Positions 52,456 to 59,229 of a stretch of DNA of 64,000 nucleotides are shown piece after piece. Each line of letters starts with the position of its first letter. The stretch's first letter is position 1. The notes beneath the pieces are model-generated. The model ran no database searches. It was not told the origin of the DNA and worked only from the letters and a program-made list of their open reading frames with translations. A program made the position numbers and the translations under genes. The DNA comes from JAQUBU01 sp036677685 (GTDB lineage: Bacteria > Bacillota > Syntrophomonadia > Syntrophomonadales > Syntrophomonadaceae). The stretch is taken from assembly GCA_036677685.1 (NCBI GenBank), contig JAVBWA010000024.1, positions 88,598 to 152,597 of the forward strand, read 5' to 3'.

Positions 52456-53115
52456 GTGCACTATACGGAAATAATAGATATTTTTCGTAAGAACCGGGAT
52501 GAAAGCAAAGCGGGTCCTATGGCAGCATATATGAAACATAAATTTTGCTATCTGGGCATACCCAAACCGGTGCGAACCGGACTGCAGAAAGATTTCATAA
52601 AAGCGGCACGGAAGCAAAAAGCTGTGGATTGGGAAATGGTCAATGTGTTCTGGGGACTGCCGGAACGCGAGTTTCAATATCTGGTCATGGATTATCTGAT
52701 TGCCCTTTCCGGGAACCTGATCGAGGAAGATATTGAACGAATTAAAATGTTGATTATCAGCAAGTCCTGGTGGGACACCGTAGATATGTTGGCATCCAAC
52801 ATAGTTGGTCCAATGTGTGCCAAGTACCCTGAACTGATTTCCAGCCACATTTTAAAATGGGCTGAAAGCGACGATATGTGGTTGGTCCGAACTGCGATTT
52901 TGTTCCAGTTGAAGTACAAAACCCAAACCGACACTAAATTGCTTGCCCGGATAATCAGCATTAACAATCAAAGCCAGGAATTTTTCATTAATAAGGCCAT
53001 AGGATGGGCATTGCGTGAGTATTCCAAAACTAATCAAAATTGGGTCCGGCAATTCTTAGCCAGTCACCTGCTGCATCCGCTTAGCGTTCGCGAAGCCAGC
53101 AAGTATATAGCTTGA
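52456..53115 (+). CDS. AlkD-like DNA alkylation repair protein
   Basis: A 219-residue all-helical HEAT-repeat protein of the AlkC/AlkD family (YMKHKFCYLGIPKPVR, WDTVDMLASNIVG, GWALREYSKTN). It has the Trp/Asp residues that clamp alkylated bases, and relatives excise 3-methyladenine or 7-methylguanine by glycosylase action. GTG 52456 follows AGGAGGG. It is a single gene with a perfect terminator-like hairpin (53142-53174) behind it. Confidence 0.85.
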   Translation: MHYTEIIDIFRKNRDESKAGPMAAYMKHKFCYLGIPKPVRTGLQKDFIKAARKQKAVDWEMVNVFWGLPEREFQYLVMDYLIALSGNLIEEDIERIKMLIISKSWWDTVDMLASNIVGPMCAKYPELISSHILKWAESDDMWLVRTAILFQLKYKTQTDTKLLARIISINNQSQEFFINKAIGWALREYSKTNQNWVRQFLASHLLHPLSVREASKYIA

Positions 53116-53141
53116 GAAAAATAGAGTGTTCTTTCCAGAAA

Positions 53142-53174
53142 CCAGCATACACCCCATGACGGGGTGTATGCTGG
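53142..53174. terminator. Hairpin after the AlkD-like gene
   Basis: CCAGCATACACCCC (53142-53155) and its complement (53161-53174) form a perfect 14-bp stem around ATGAC. It can act in both directions and lies where the transcript from motif copy B would also run. Confidence 0.75.
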
Positions 53175-53232
53175 CTTTGAACATGAATCCTTAGGGAGAG
53201 GAATCATCAAATTTATTAATATTGATTTCTAA

Positions 53233-53333
53233 TAAAAAAACCAATATTTTTCTGAAGTTATCCCAAACCGGGTGCTTCACAAAAATATTGGTTCTTTGGA
53301 GCCTCTCAACCAAGGTTCTCCATAATCCACCAT
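53233..53333 (-). promoter_or_regulatory. Candidate riboswitch motif, copy B (orphan, minus strand)
   Basis: On the minus strand TGGT (53332-53329) pairs with ACCA (53292-53289), and TGGAG/CTCCA forms helix 2 around CCTT-loop-AGAGG. ACCAATATTTTT can instead pair with AAAAATATTGGT (53252-53241), followed by a T-run. Downstream on this strand there is no gene before the AlkD-like terminator, so the regulated gene is missing or the product is a short RNA. Confidence 0.55.
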
Positions 53334-53537
53334 TTAATTGTTTATAAATAAAACATCTGCATGAAATTATAGATAGAAATTTGTATTTTGTCAATAAGTA
53401 TTTTTTCAATATATAGCTTCGCATGTATGAGAAAAAAAGTTTGGTGTTCTTTACAATATTATATTAAATATATTTAATGTGAAATTTTAGCATTGCTATA
53501 TATCTCAAAATTGTTTATTATATTCTAAGGTATATAA

Positions 53538-53635
53538 GATGGGGATTGAGGAGAAACCCTTAAGGGGGAGGCTCTGCTGATAACCAATATTTTGGCGATG
53601 GTGTTAAACCTGGTCACAGAATATTGGTTTTTTTC
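53538..53635 (+). promoter_or_regulatory. Candidate riboswitch motif, copy C (MpsC-like 1 leader)
   Basis: The aptamer-like region runs from TGG (53540-53542) to ACCA (53583-53586). The second helix GGAG/CTCT encloses AAACCC-TTAA-GGG. CCAATATT (53584-53591) pairs with AATATTGG (53620-53627) and seven Ts follow. The MpsC-like gene starts at 53676. Confidence 0.6.
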
Positions 53636-53675
53636 ATATTAGATCCCTGTACAATCTTATTTAGGAGTGGATTTT

Positions 53676-54101
53676 ATGTCATCTGCACCCCAAGACCGGG
53701 ACAAGTCATCGAATATAGTCAATATCGATGGGCGCAAAAAACTTGATGACCGGCAGCGGAAACAGCTCCAACATGAATTAAAGGTTTATATGGAACAGTA
53801 TTTTAAGAAAAAACTGGGCAAAGGTGTTGACTATACTAAAGTCATTTTATGGGAAGATATGCTTATTATCCGGGGCGAGAGGTTTCTGACTGAGCCAGAG
53901 ATTTATATTGTCCAAACACCTGCCGGCAAAGAGATAGTCAGGGCAGCCCGTATGCAAGTGGCACGGCAGCACTCGATTGATAATGTGCCATATTTTGAAG
54001 ATAAATTGCAGGCGCGAGTTATTCACCAGACTTATGATATTGAACCGGAAAACGATTTCTGGATGCATATTATGGTGTTTGACCGGGTGCTGACAGAATA
54101 A
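53676..54101 (+). CDS. DUF2294 (MpsC-like) protein, copy 1
   Basis: A 141-residue soluble alpha-beta protein of the DUF2294 family, also named MpsC for an association with a Na+-translocating membrane-potential system in Gram-positives. Conserved segments are LQHELKVYMEQYFKKKLGKG, VDYTKV, DMLIIRGERFLTEPE and IHQTYDIEPENDFW. ATG 53676 follows AGGAGTGG by about eight bases. It forms a cassette with an alcohol dehydrogenase (54326) and is closely related to the copy at 55815. Motif copies C and D flank it. The biochemical role is not established. Confidence 0.7.
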   Translation: MSSAPQDRDKSSNIVNIDGRKKLDDRQRKQLQHELKVYMEQYFKKKLGKGVDYTKVILWEDMLIIRGERFLTEPEIYIVQTPAGKEIVRAARMQVARQHSIDNVPYFEDKLQARVIHQTYDIEPENDFWMHIMVFDRVLTE

Positions 54102-54125
54102 GTATAGAAAAGAAAAACTGCATAT

Positions 54126-54225
54126 CATGGTGGATCGCGAAGAAACCGTAAAGGCGGCTTCAAGACAGACCAGTATTCTTATGTGAAAAGTCTTTTAAGG
54201 ACACTAAGAATATTGGCCTTTTTTG
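54126..54225 (+). promoter_or_regulatory. Candidate riboswitch motif, copy D (alcohol dehydrogenase 1 leader)
   Basis: TGGT (54128-54131) pairs with ACCA (54169-54172). Helix 2 is GAAG/CTTC around the conserved AAACC-loop-GGCGG. CCAGTATTCTTA can pair with TAAGAATATTGG (about 54206-54217), followed by CCTTTTTTG. ADH gene 54326 follows. Confidence 0.6.
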
Positions 54226-54325
54226 TTTTCGAGCAGAACCGAAAAGAAAGAGGTGGTGTGCAAACTGTGACCTTAAATACCCTATCGAAAAATATGAATT
54301 ATAGAATTTAGGAGGTAATTAGAAA

Positions 54326-55384
54326 ATGGCAGATACCATGAAAGCATTAGTATATCGTGGACCCGAAAAAATAGGTCTTGAGGATGTTCCTGTACCCAAA
54401 ATAATTGAGCCCGATGATGCGATAGTCAGAGTTACTACTTCCACCATATGCGGAACCGATATTCATATCTGGCACGGCGGCATGCCTGAAGTGGCTGACG
54501 GAAGAATCATCGGCCATGAATTCGTGGGCGAAGTCGTAGAAGTAGGTCCGGCAGTTCGTAACAACAAAGTGGGCGACAAGGTAGCCGTATCCTGTGTAAC
54601 CCAGTGCGGCGAGTGCTTCTATTGCGTGCGTGGCGTCTATTCCCATTGCACAACCGGAAGCTGGATTTTCGGATATATGATTGACGGCTGCCAGGCCGAA
54701 TACGTTCGGGTTCCCCATGCCAACCTGGGCATGTTCACCATACCGGATGGACTCACTGAAGAAGATGTACTATTTGTTGGCGACATCCTTTCCACCGGTT
54801 ATTTTGGTGCCGAAAACGCCCACATTCAGCCCGGCGACACTGTGGCCGTAATGGGTGGCGGACCGGTAGGCATGTGCGGAATGGTTACAGCCAGACTTTG
54901 GGGTCCTGCTGAGATTATCGCTGTTGATATTAACCAGGATCGCTTGGACTTTGCAGTCAAGAACGGTATTGCCGACGTGGGAATTAATCCCCTCAATGTC
55001 CCGAGTGTTGGAGACGCAATCAGAGAGAGAACTGGAGGCCGCGGTGCCGATTGTACCATTGAAGCCAACGGTTTTAAACCAACCTATGATATGGCCATAG
55101 ATGCCGTCAGAGCCGGTGGTAATGTTTCCTTTATCGGCGTATTTGAAAAAGCCCAGGAACTTGATATGAAAAATTTATGGATAAAAAACATTGCCATTCA
55201 CATGGGTCTGGTGAACGCCAACCGCATCCCTGAATTGATTAAGCTCATTCAAAAGGGCAAGATCAACACCAACTTCTTGTGCACTCATCATGCCCCGTTG
55301 AATGATATAGTCAAAGGCTATGACATCTTTGGCGGCAAGAAAGACAACTGCCTGAAATGGGTTGTTACTCCTTACGTAAAATAA
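54326..55384 (+). CDS. Zinc-dependent alcohol dehydrogenase, copy 1
   Basis: A 352-residue medium-chain dehydrogenase. The catalytic zinc region is TICGTDIHIWHGG with GHEFVGEVVEVG, the structural zinc Cys cluster is CGECFYCVRGVYSHC (about residues 92-106), and the Rossmann motif is VAVMGGGPVGMCG. It oxidises a secondary or primary alcohol or related hydroxy compound with NAD(P); the substrate is unknown. AGGAGG precedes ATG 54326. It pairs with MpsC-like copy 1 and is preceded by its own motif copy D. A GC-rich terminator (AACCGCCCG, 55444) follows. Confidence 0.85.
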   Translation: MADTMKALVYRGPEKIGLEDVPVPKIIEPDDAIVRVTTSTICGTDIHIWHGGMPEVADGRIIGHEFVGEVVEVGPAVRNNKVGDKVAVSCVTQCGECFYCVRGVYSHCTTGSWIFGYMIDGCQAEYVRVPHANLGMFTIPDGLTEEDVLFVGDILSTGYFGAENAHIQPGDTVAVMGGGPVGMCGMVTARLWGPAEIIAVDINQDRLDFAVKNGIADVGINPLNVPSVGDAIRERTGGRGADCTIEANGFKPTYDMAIDAVRAGGNVSFIGVFEKAQELDMKNLWIKNIAIHMGLVNANRIPELIKLIQKGKINTNFLCTHHAPLNDIVKGYDIFGGKKDNCLKWVVTPYVK

Positions 55385-55443
55385 GTGATATACATTAGTT
55401 CCTATTTCTAACAGAGTACTCATATTCTTATAATATATAATTT

Positions 55444-55480
55444 AACCGCCCGCTTTTTGAAATCGGGCGGTTCTTTCTTG
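55444..55480 (+). terminator. Terminator after alcohol dehydrogenase 1
   Basis: AACCGCCCG (55444-55452) and CGGGCGGTT (55464-55472) form a 9-bp stem followed by CTTTC. Confidence 0.8.
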
Positions 55481-55554
55481 GGGGGCGGCATGAACCGCAT
55501 ATGCAAAAAGCCTTGCTATATGATTTGGAATCGTCTATCATAAGTATTAATTAC

Positions 55555-55600
55555 AGTGGTAGACTACGGGGAAACCGTATGGTGGCTCTAAGGAAAACCA
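55555..55600 (+). promoter_or_regulatory. Candidate riboswitch motif, copy E (tandem, no terminator)
   Basis: TGGT (55557-55560) and ACCA (55597-55600) close a core with the conserved GGGGAAACC and GGTGGCTCT, but the continuing sequence lacks an AATATT terminator partner. A perfect AGTTAAT/ATTAACT hairpin lies downstream (near 55625-55656) without a T-run. It sits about 130 bases upstream of copy F, giving a tandem arrangement. Apart from copies E and F, nothing else is seen in 55481-55814. Confidence 0.5.
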
Positions 55601-55686
55601 TTGTAGATTATAAGTGTGATTTTGAGTTAATTTGTGGGAACGGCTATATTAACTGGTGTGATTAGAAATTAGTACAAAAAATCCAT

Positions 55687-55783
55687 AATGGTAGGTTACA
55701 GAGAAACGTGTTGTGGCTCTGGGGAAAACCAATATTTTGACGATAGGGTAGTTTTACTTTATCGTGAGAATATTGGTTTTTTG
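55687..55783 (+). promoter_or_regulatory. Candidate riboswitch motif, copy F (MpsC-like 2 leader)
   Basis: TGGT (55689-55692) pairs with ACCA (55728-55731). Helix 2 is CAGAG/CTCTG, the best-paired copy. CCAATATTTTGACGATA pairs with TATCGTGAGAATATTGG, followed by TTTTTTG, a long terminator. MpsC-like gene 55815 follows. Confidence 0.62.
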
Positions 55784-55814
55784 TATTTAGAGTAATTAAC
55801 AGGAAGTGAATGTC

Positions 55815-56240
55815 ATGTCAAGTATTTCAAATGGAGATGAGCAAAAAAACTGTATTATCCAATTTGAAACCCAAAAAGAGCTGGATGATCGCCAGCGCAG
55901 GCATCTGCAACATGATCTTAAGGTTTATATGGAGCAATACTTCAAAAAACAATTAGGCAAGGGAGTCGATTATACCAAGGTTGTAATTTGGGAGGACATG
56001 CTAATTATTCGGGGTGAAAGGTTTCTGACTGATCCGGAGATATACATTGTTCAAACTCCGGCCGGGCACGAAGTAGTCCGGGACGCCCGCATGCAAGTAG
56101 CTGTGCAGCATTCTATTGACAACCTCAAATATTTCGAAGAAAAACTGCAGGCCAAGGCCATTCACCAAACTTATGATGTTGAACCGGGAAAGGATTTTTG
56201 GATACATGTAGTTGTATTCGACCGAGTATTGACTGAATAG
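55815..56240 (+). CDS. DUF2294 (MpsC-like) protein, copy 2
   Basis: A 141-residue paralogue of the protein at 53676, sharing LDDRQRRHLQHDLKVYMEQY, KQLGKGVDYTKVVIWEDML and IHQTYDVEPGKDFW. ATG 55815 follows AGGAAGTG. Preceded by tandem motif copies E and F and followed by copy G and the second alcohol dehydrogenase, it repeats the cassette order of copy 1, so the whole RNA-mpsC-RNA-adh unit was duplicated. Function as for copy 1. Confidence 0.7.
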   Translation: MSSISNGDEQKNCIIQFETQKELDDRQRRHLQHDLKVYMEQYFKKQLGKGVDYTKVVIWEDMLIIRGERFLTDPEIYIVQTPAGHEVVRDARMQVAVQHSIDNLKYFEEKLQAKAIHQTYDVEPGKDFWIHVVVFDRVLTE

Positions 56241-56261
56241 CCGAAAAGAAAACTGGATATT

Positions 56262-56370
56262 TAGCGGTAGAATGCGAAGAAACCGTAACGGTGGCTTCAA
56301 AGAAGACCAATATTTTTGTGACGTGATTTAAACTGCAAAGTATCGCGGCCGCAAAGGTATTGGCTTTTTT
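56262..56370 (+). promoter_or_regulatory. Candidate riboswitch motif, copy G (alcohol dehydrogenase 2 leader)
   Basis: CGGT (56265-56268) pairs with ACCA (56306-56309), allowing one mismatch. Helix 2 is GAAG/CTTC around AAACCGT-AACGGTGG. CCAATA pairs with TATTGG (56358-56363), then CTTTTTTT. ADH 56468 follows. P2 in copies D and G is GAAG/CTTC, in C and F GAG/CTC, showing covariation. Confidence 0.6.
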
Positions 56371-56467
56371 TATGCTGTAAACCAGCGGGAAGGGGTGAGG
56401 CAAGTAAATCAACATTTCAGATTCTGGTCGTTCTAAAACTAAATTAATTGATTTGGAGGGAATTATA

Positions 56468-57529
56468 ATGGCAGATACTCAAAAAGCTCTTGTTTATCGT
56501 GGACCTGGCAAATATGGTCTGGAAGATGTACCCGTACCCAAAATTGTTGAGCCGGGCGACTGTATCGGCAAGGTAACTTTATCGACGATTTGCGGAAGTG
56601 ACATTCATATTGTGCATGGCGGTATGCCTGAAGTAAGATATCCGCTGATCGTTGGTCACGAATTCTGTGCCGAAATAGTAGAGACAGGTCCTGCTGTTAA
56701 AAGATTAAAAGTTGGTGACAAAGTAGTCTCCTCATGTGTCGCTTTCTGTGGGGAGTGCTGGTATTGCAAACAAGGTCTTTATGCGCACTGCAGCACGCCA
56801 AGATATGGTTGTTTCGGAGTATATGGACAGGAAGGCTGTCAAACCACATATGTTCTTATGCCGGGTGCTGATAATTATGCATATAACATTCCCGATGGCT
56901 TAACTGAACAGGATGTATTATTTACCGGCGATATCTTATCTACCGGTTATTTCGGAGCAGAAAATGCAGATATCAAAATCGGCGATGTTGTTGCTGTAGT
57001 CGGGGCAGGACCGGTTGGAATGTGCTGTATGGCAACAACTAAACTCTGGGGACCGTCGCTGGTTATTGCGGTTGATACTGTGCAGTCCAGATTAGATGTG
57101 TGCGTTAAAGAAGGAATAGCCGATATCGGACTCAATCCGCTCGAAGTCAATGTTCCCGAAGTTATTAGAGAAATGACCGAAGGTCGTGGCGCAGACAAAA
57201 CTATTGAATGTGTAGGTGCCAAACCAACCTTTGATTTAGCTTTGGAATGTGTAAGAGGCGGCGGCAATATGGCTACGATTGGGGTGTTTGAAAAGCCGGT
57301 AGATCTTCCTTTGGATAAAATTTGGGCTAAAAACATCAAGCTCGGTTGGGGTTTTGTGCCGATGAATAAAATGCCTGAACTGATCAGCCTGATCCAACGG
57401 GGAAAATTGAATACTAATTTCTTATGTACTCATAAAGCTCCATTAAATGACATAATGCGGGGTTATGATATCTTTGGCAATAAGAAAGAAAACTGTCTCA
57501 AATGGCTTGTAACTCCCTGGGAAAAATAA
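56468..57529 (+). CDS. Zinc-dependent alcohol dehydrogenase, copy 2
   Basis: A 353-residue paralogue of the gene at 54326 with the same motifs (TICGSDIHIVHGG, GHEFCAEIVETG, CGECWYCKQGLYAHC, VAVVGAGPVGMCCM). The proteins have clearly diverged (for example VHGGMPEVRYP against WHGGMPEVADG), so substrates may differ. ATG 56468 follows TTGGAGGG. It belongs to the second cassette, behind motif copy G, and ends at the terminator near 57560. Confidence 0.85.
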   Translation: MADTQKALVYRGPGKYGLEDVPVPKIVEPGDCIGKVTLSTICGSDIHIVHGGMPEVRYPLIVGHEFCAEIVETGPAVKRLKVGDKVVSSCVAFCGECWYCKQGLYAHCSTPRYGCFGVYGQEGCQTTYVLMPGADNYAYNIPDGLTEQDVLFTGDILSTGYFGAENADIKIGDVVAVVGAGPVGMCCMATTKLWGPSLVIAVDTVQSRLDVCVKEGIADIGLNPLEVNVPEVIREMTEGRGADKTIECVGAKPTFDLALECVRGGGNMATIGVFEKPVDLPLDKIWAKNIKLGWGFVPMNKMPELISLIQRGKLNTNFLCTHKAPLNDIMRGYDIFGNKKENCLKWLVTPWEK

Positions 57530-57559
57530 TTGCGCTAGATAATATTATATTTAATTTGG

Positions 57560-57595
57560 CCGCCTGTTTTGCTGAAAGCCAGGCGGTTCTTTTTG
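57560..57595 (+). terminator. Terminator after alcohol dehydrogenase 2
   Basis: CCGCCTG (57560-57566) and CAGGCGG (57580-57586) form a stem followed by TTCTTTTTG, the counterpart of the hairpin after copy 1. Confidence 0.8.
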
Positions 57596-57674
57596 TCTAA
57601 TAAAAATACGCACCATTCTACCGGGTTAAATATACATTCTTGGGTATACACTACCAGGTTGGTTCGGTAAAACC

Positions 57675-57722
57675 AAAAAAATGGCAGGCCGGGTGTTGCC
57701 GGGAAGCATAACCAGCCTGCTG
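57675..57722 (-). terminator. Terminator of the second thiolase-CoA-transferase operon
   Basis: On the minus strand GCAGGCTGGT pairs with ACCCGGCCTGC, followed by CATTTTTTTGG. It has the same position and loop similarity (CCCGGCAAC) as the terminator after CoA-transferase copy 1. Confidence 0.8.
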
Positions 57723-57724
57723 TT

Positions 57725-57811
57725 AAAAAAATAGAAAGATTAAAGGGGTATAGATTAAAGAGGGGAGTAGGATGGAAGCATATCCATCCTATTCCCGCTC
57801 AATCATCTCCG
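57725..57811 (-). other. Conserved 3' UTR element of CoA-transferase copy 2
   Basis: It matches 18458-18543 in order: GGAGATGATTGAGC, GGAATAGGATGG with perfect CCATCCT pairing, then TAATCTATACCCCTTTAATC and TTTCTATTTTT. The remaining 57823-57868 shows nothing. Confidence 0.55.
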
Positions 57812-57868
57812 TTATTGGAAATGACCATGGTAATTGGTAACCAGGCGGGATAAATCATCCCTCAGGTA

Positions 57869-59212
57869 TTAGACGATTTTGTTGCTCCGTACCCATATGT
57901 GCATCTTATCTGCTTCTTTAATAAGCTCGTCCCGAAGGTCGGGATGGGCAATATTAATTAGAGCTTCAGCCCGCTGCCAGGTAGACTTGGCTTTTAACAT
58001 GGCGGTGCCATACTCGGTAACAACATAGAAGTTGATGGTCCGGGGTACGGTTACAATAGCACCGGGAGTCAGAATCGGGCAGATGCGGGACTTCAATTTG
58101 CCTTCTTTGTCGGTATAGGTGGAAGTCAGGCAGATAAGCCCTTTCCCGCCTTTGGAATAATAGGAACCGGTGATGAAATCCAATTGCCCGCCGGTTCCTG
58201 ATATATGCCGGACTCCCGATGATTCTGATGCCACCTGGCCATAAAGGTCGATTTCAATGGCATTGTTGATGCCGACCACATTATCGTTCTTGCCGATTAT
58301 AAAGGGATCATTGGTGTAATCCACCGGATAACTGGCGCAGGCCGGGTTGCCATCCAAAAAATCATAGAGTTTGTTGGTCCCCATGGCAAAGGTGTAGGCC
58401 ATTTTGCATTTGTCAAGCTGCTTGCGGCGTCCGGTAATACGACCGGCTTCATACATATCTACAAAGGAATCCACCAGCATCTCAGTATGCACACCCAAAT
58501 CTTTCAAATCCGATTGGGCTATCATCGCTCCAACTGCATTGGGCATGGCCCCGATGCCCAATTGCAGGCAGGCCCCGTCTTCGATATGTTCGAGGACAAT
58601 CGAGGCTATCTTCTTGTCGGTATCGGATATGGGCAGTTCCGGAAGCTGGAGCATCGGCGCATTGTCGCCTTCTACAATATAATCAACTTCCGATATATGA
58701 ATGGATTCCCGGCAGCCGCCCAAGCATACCGGAACATTATTATTAACTTCAACAATAACGGTTTTAGCTGTATCACAGACCAAGGGCGTTAACGAATTGG
58801 AAGTGCCAAAATTAAAGAAACCATGTTTATCCATCGGTGCAACCTTGATCATGGCCACATCGGCCGCCACATAACCACGCTCATAAAAAGTAGGTCCTTC
58901 ATGGTAAGTCAAAGGCACATAATTACACAGATTCTTGTCGTGCAGTTTACGGCTGGCGGCACTCATATGCCAATCGTTATAAATAAAATGCTTTCTTTCC
59001 GGATCAGCCAGGACCGTCTTGGGCGGAAACGGACAGGTGGTGGTCCGGATATTGACATTTTCCAGTTCCTCTACCCGTTTGGCTAAAGCCGCATCCAGGT
59101 AGGCGGAATTCATCATGAACTCGCCATACTCCACAAGGTTCCCCGACTTTACCACCTTAACCGCCTCGTCAGCTGAAACCAGTTTGCGTTTATATTCTGC
59201 GCTATAATCCAT
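57869..59212 (-). CDS. Butyryl-CoA/acetate-type CoA-transferase, copy 2
   Basis: A 447-residue paralogue of the protein at 17064-18407, nearly colinear (MDYSAEYKRKLVSADEAVKV, GIGAMPNAVGAMI, LGVHTEM, GTGGQLDF). It likely performs the same short-chain CoA transfer. It lies 17 bases after thiolase copy 2 in a two-gene operon with a sigma-54 promoter at 60737-60752. No hbd copy is present here, in contrast to the first operon. Confidence 0.85.
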   Translation of the reverse strand: MDYSAEYKRKLVSADEAVKVVKSGNLVEYGEFMMNSAYLDAALAKRVEELENVNIRTTTCPFPPKTVLADPERKHFIYNDWHMSAASRKLHDKNLCNYVPLTYHEGPTFYERGYVAADVAMIKVAPMDKHGFFNFGTSNSLTPLVCDTAKTVIVEVNNNVPVCLGGCRESIHISEVDYIVEGDNAPMLQLPELPISDTDKKIASIVLEHIEDGACLQLGIGAMPNAVGAMIAQSDLKDLGVHTEMLVDSFVDMYEAGRITGRRKQLDKCKMAYTFAMGTNKLYDFLDGNPACASYPVDYTNDPFIIGKNDNVVGINNAIEIDLYGQVASESSGVRHISGTGGQLDFITGSYYSKGGKGLICLTSTYTDKEGKLKSRICPILTPGAIVTVPRTINFYVVTEYGTAMLKAKSTWQRAEALINIAHPDLRDELIKEADKMHIWVRSNKIV

Positions 59213-59229
59213 GGCGGAAAAATTCCTCC

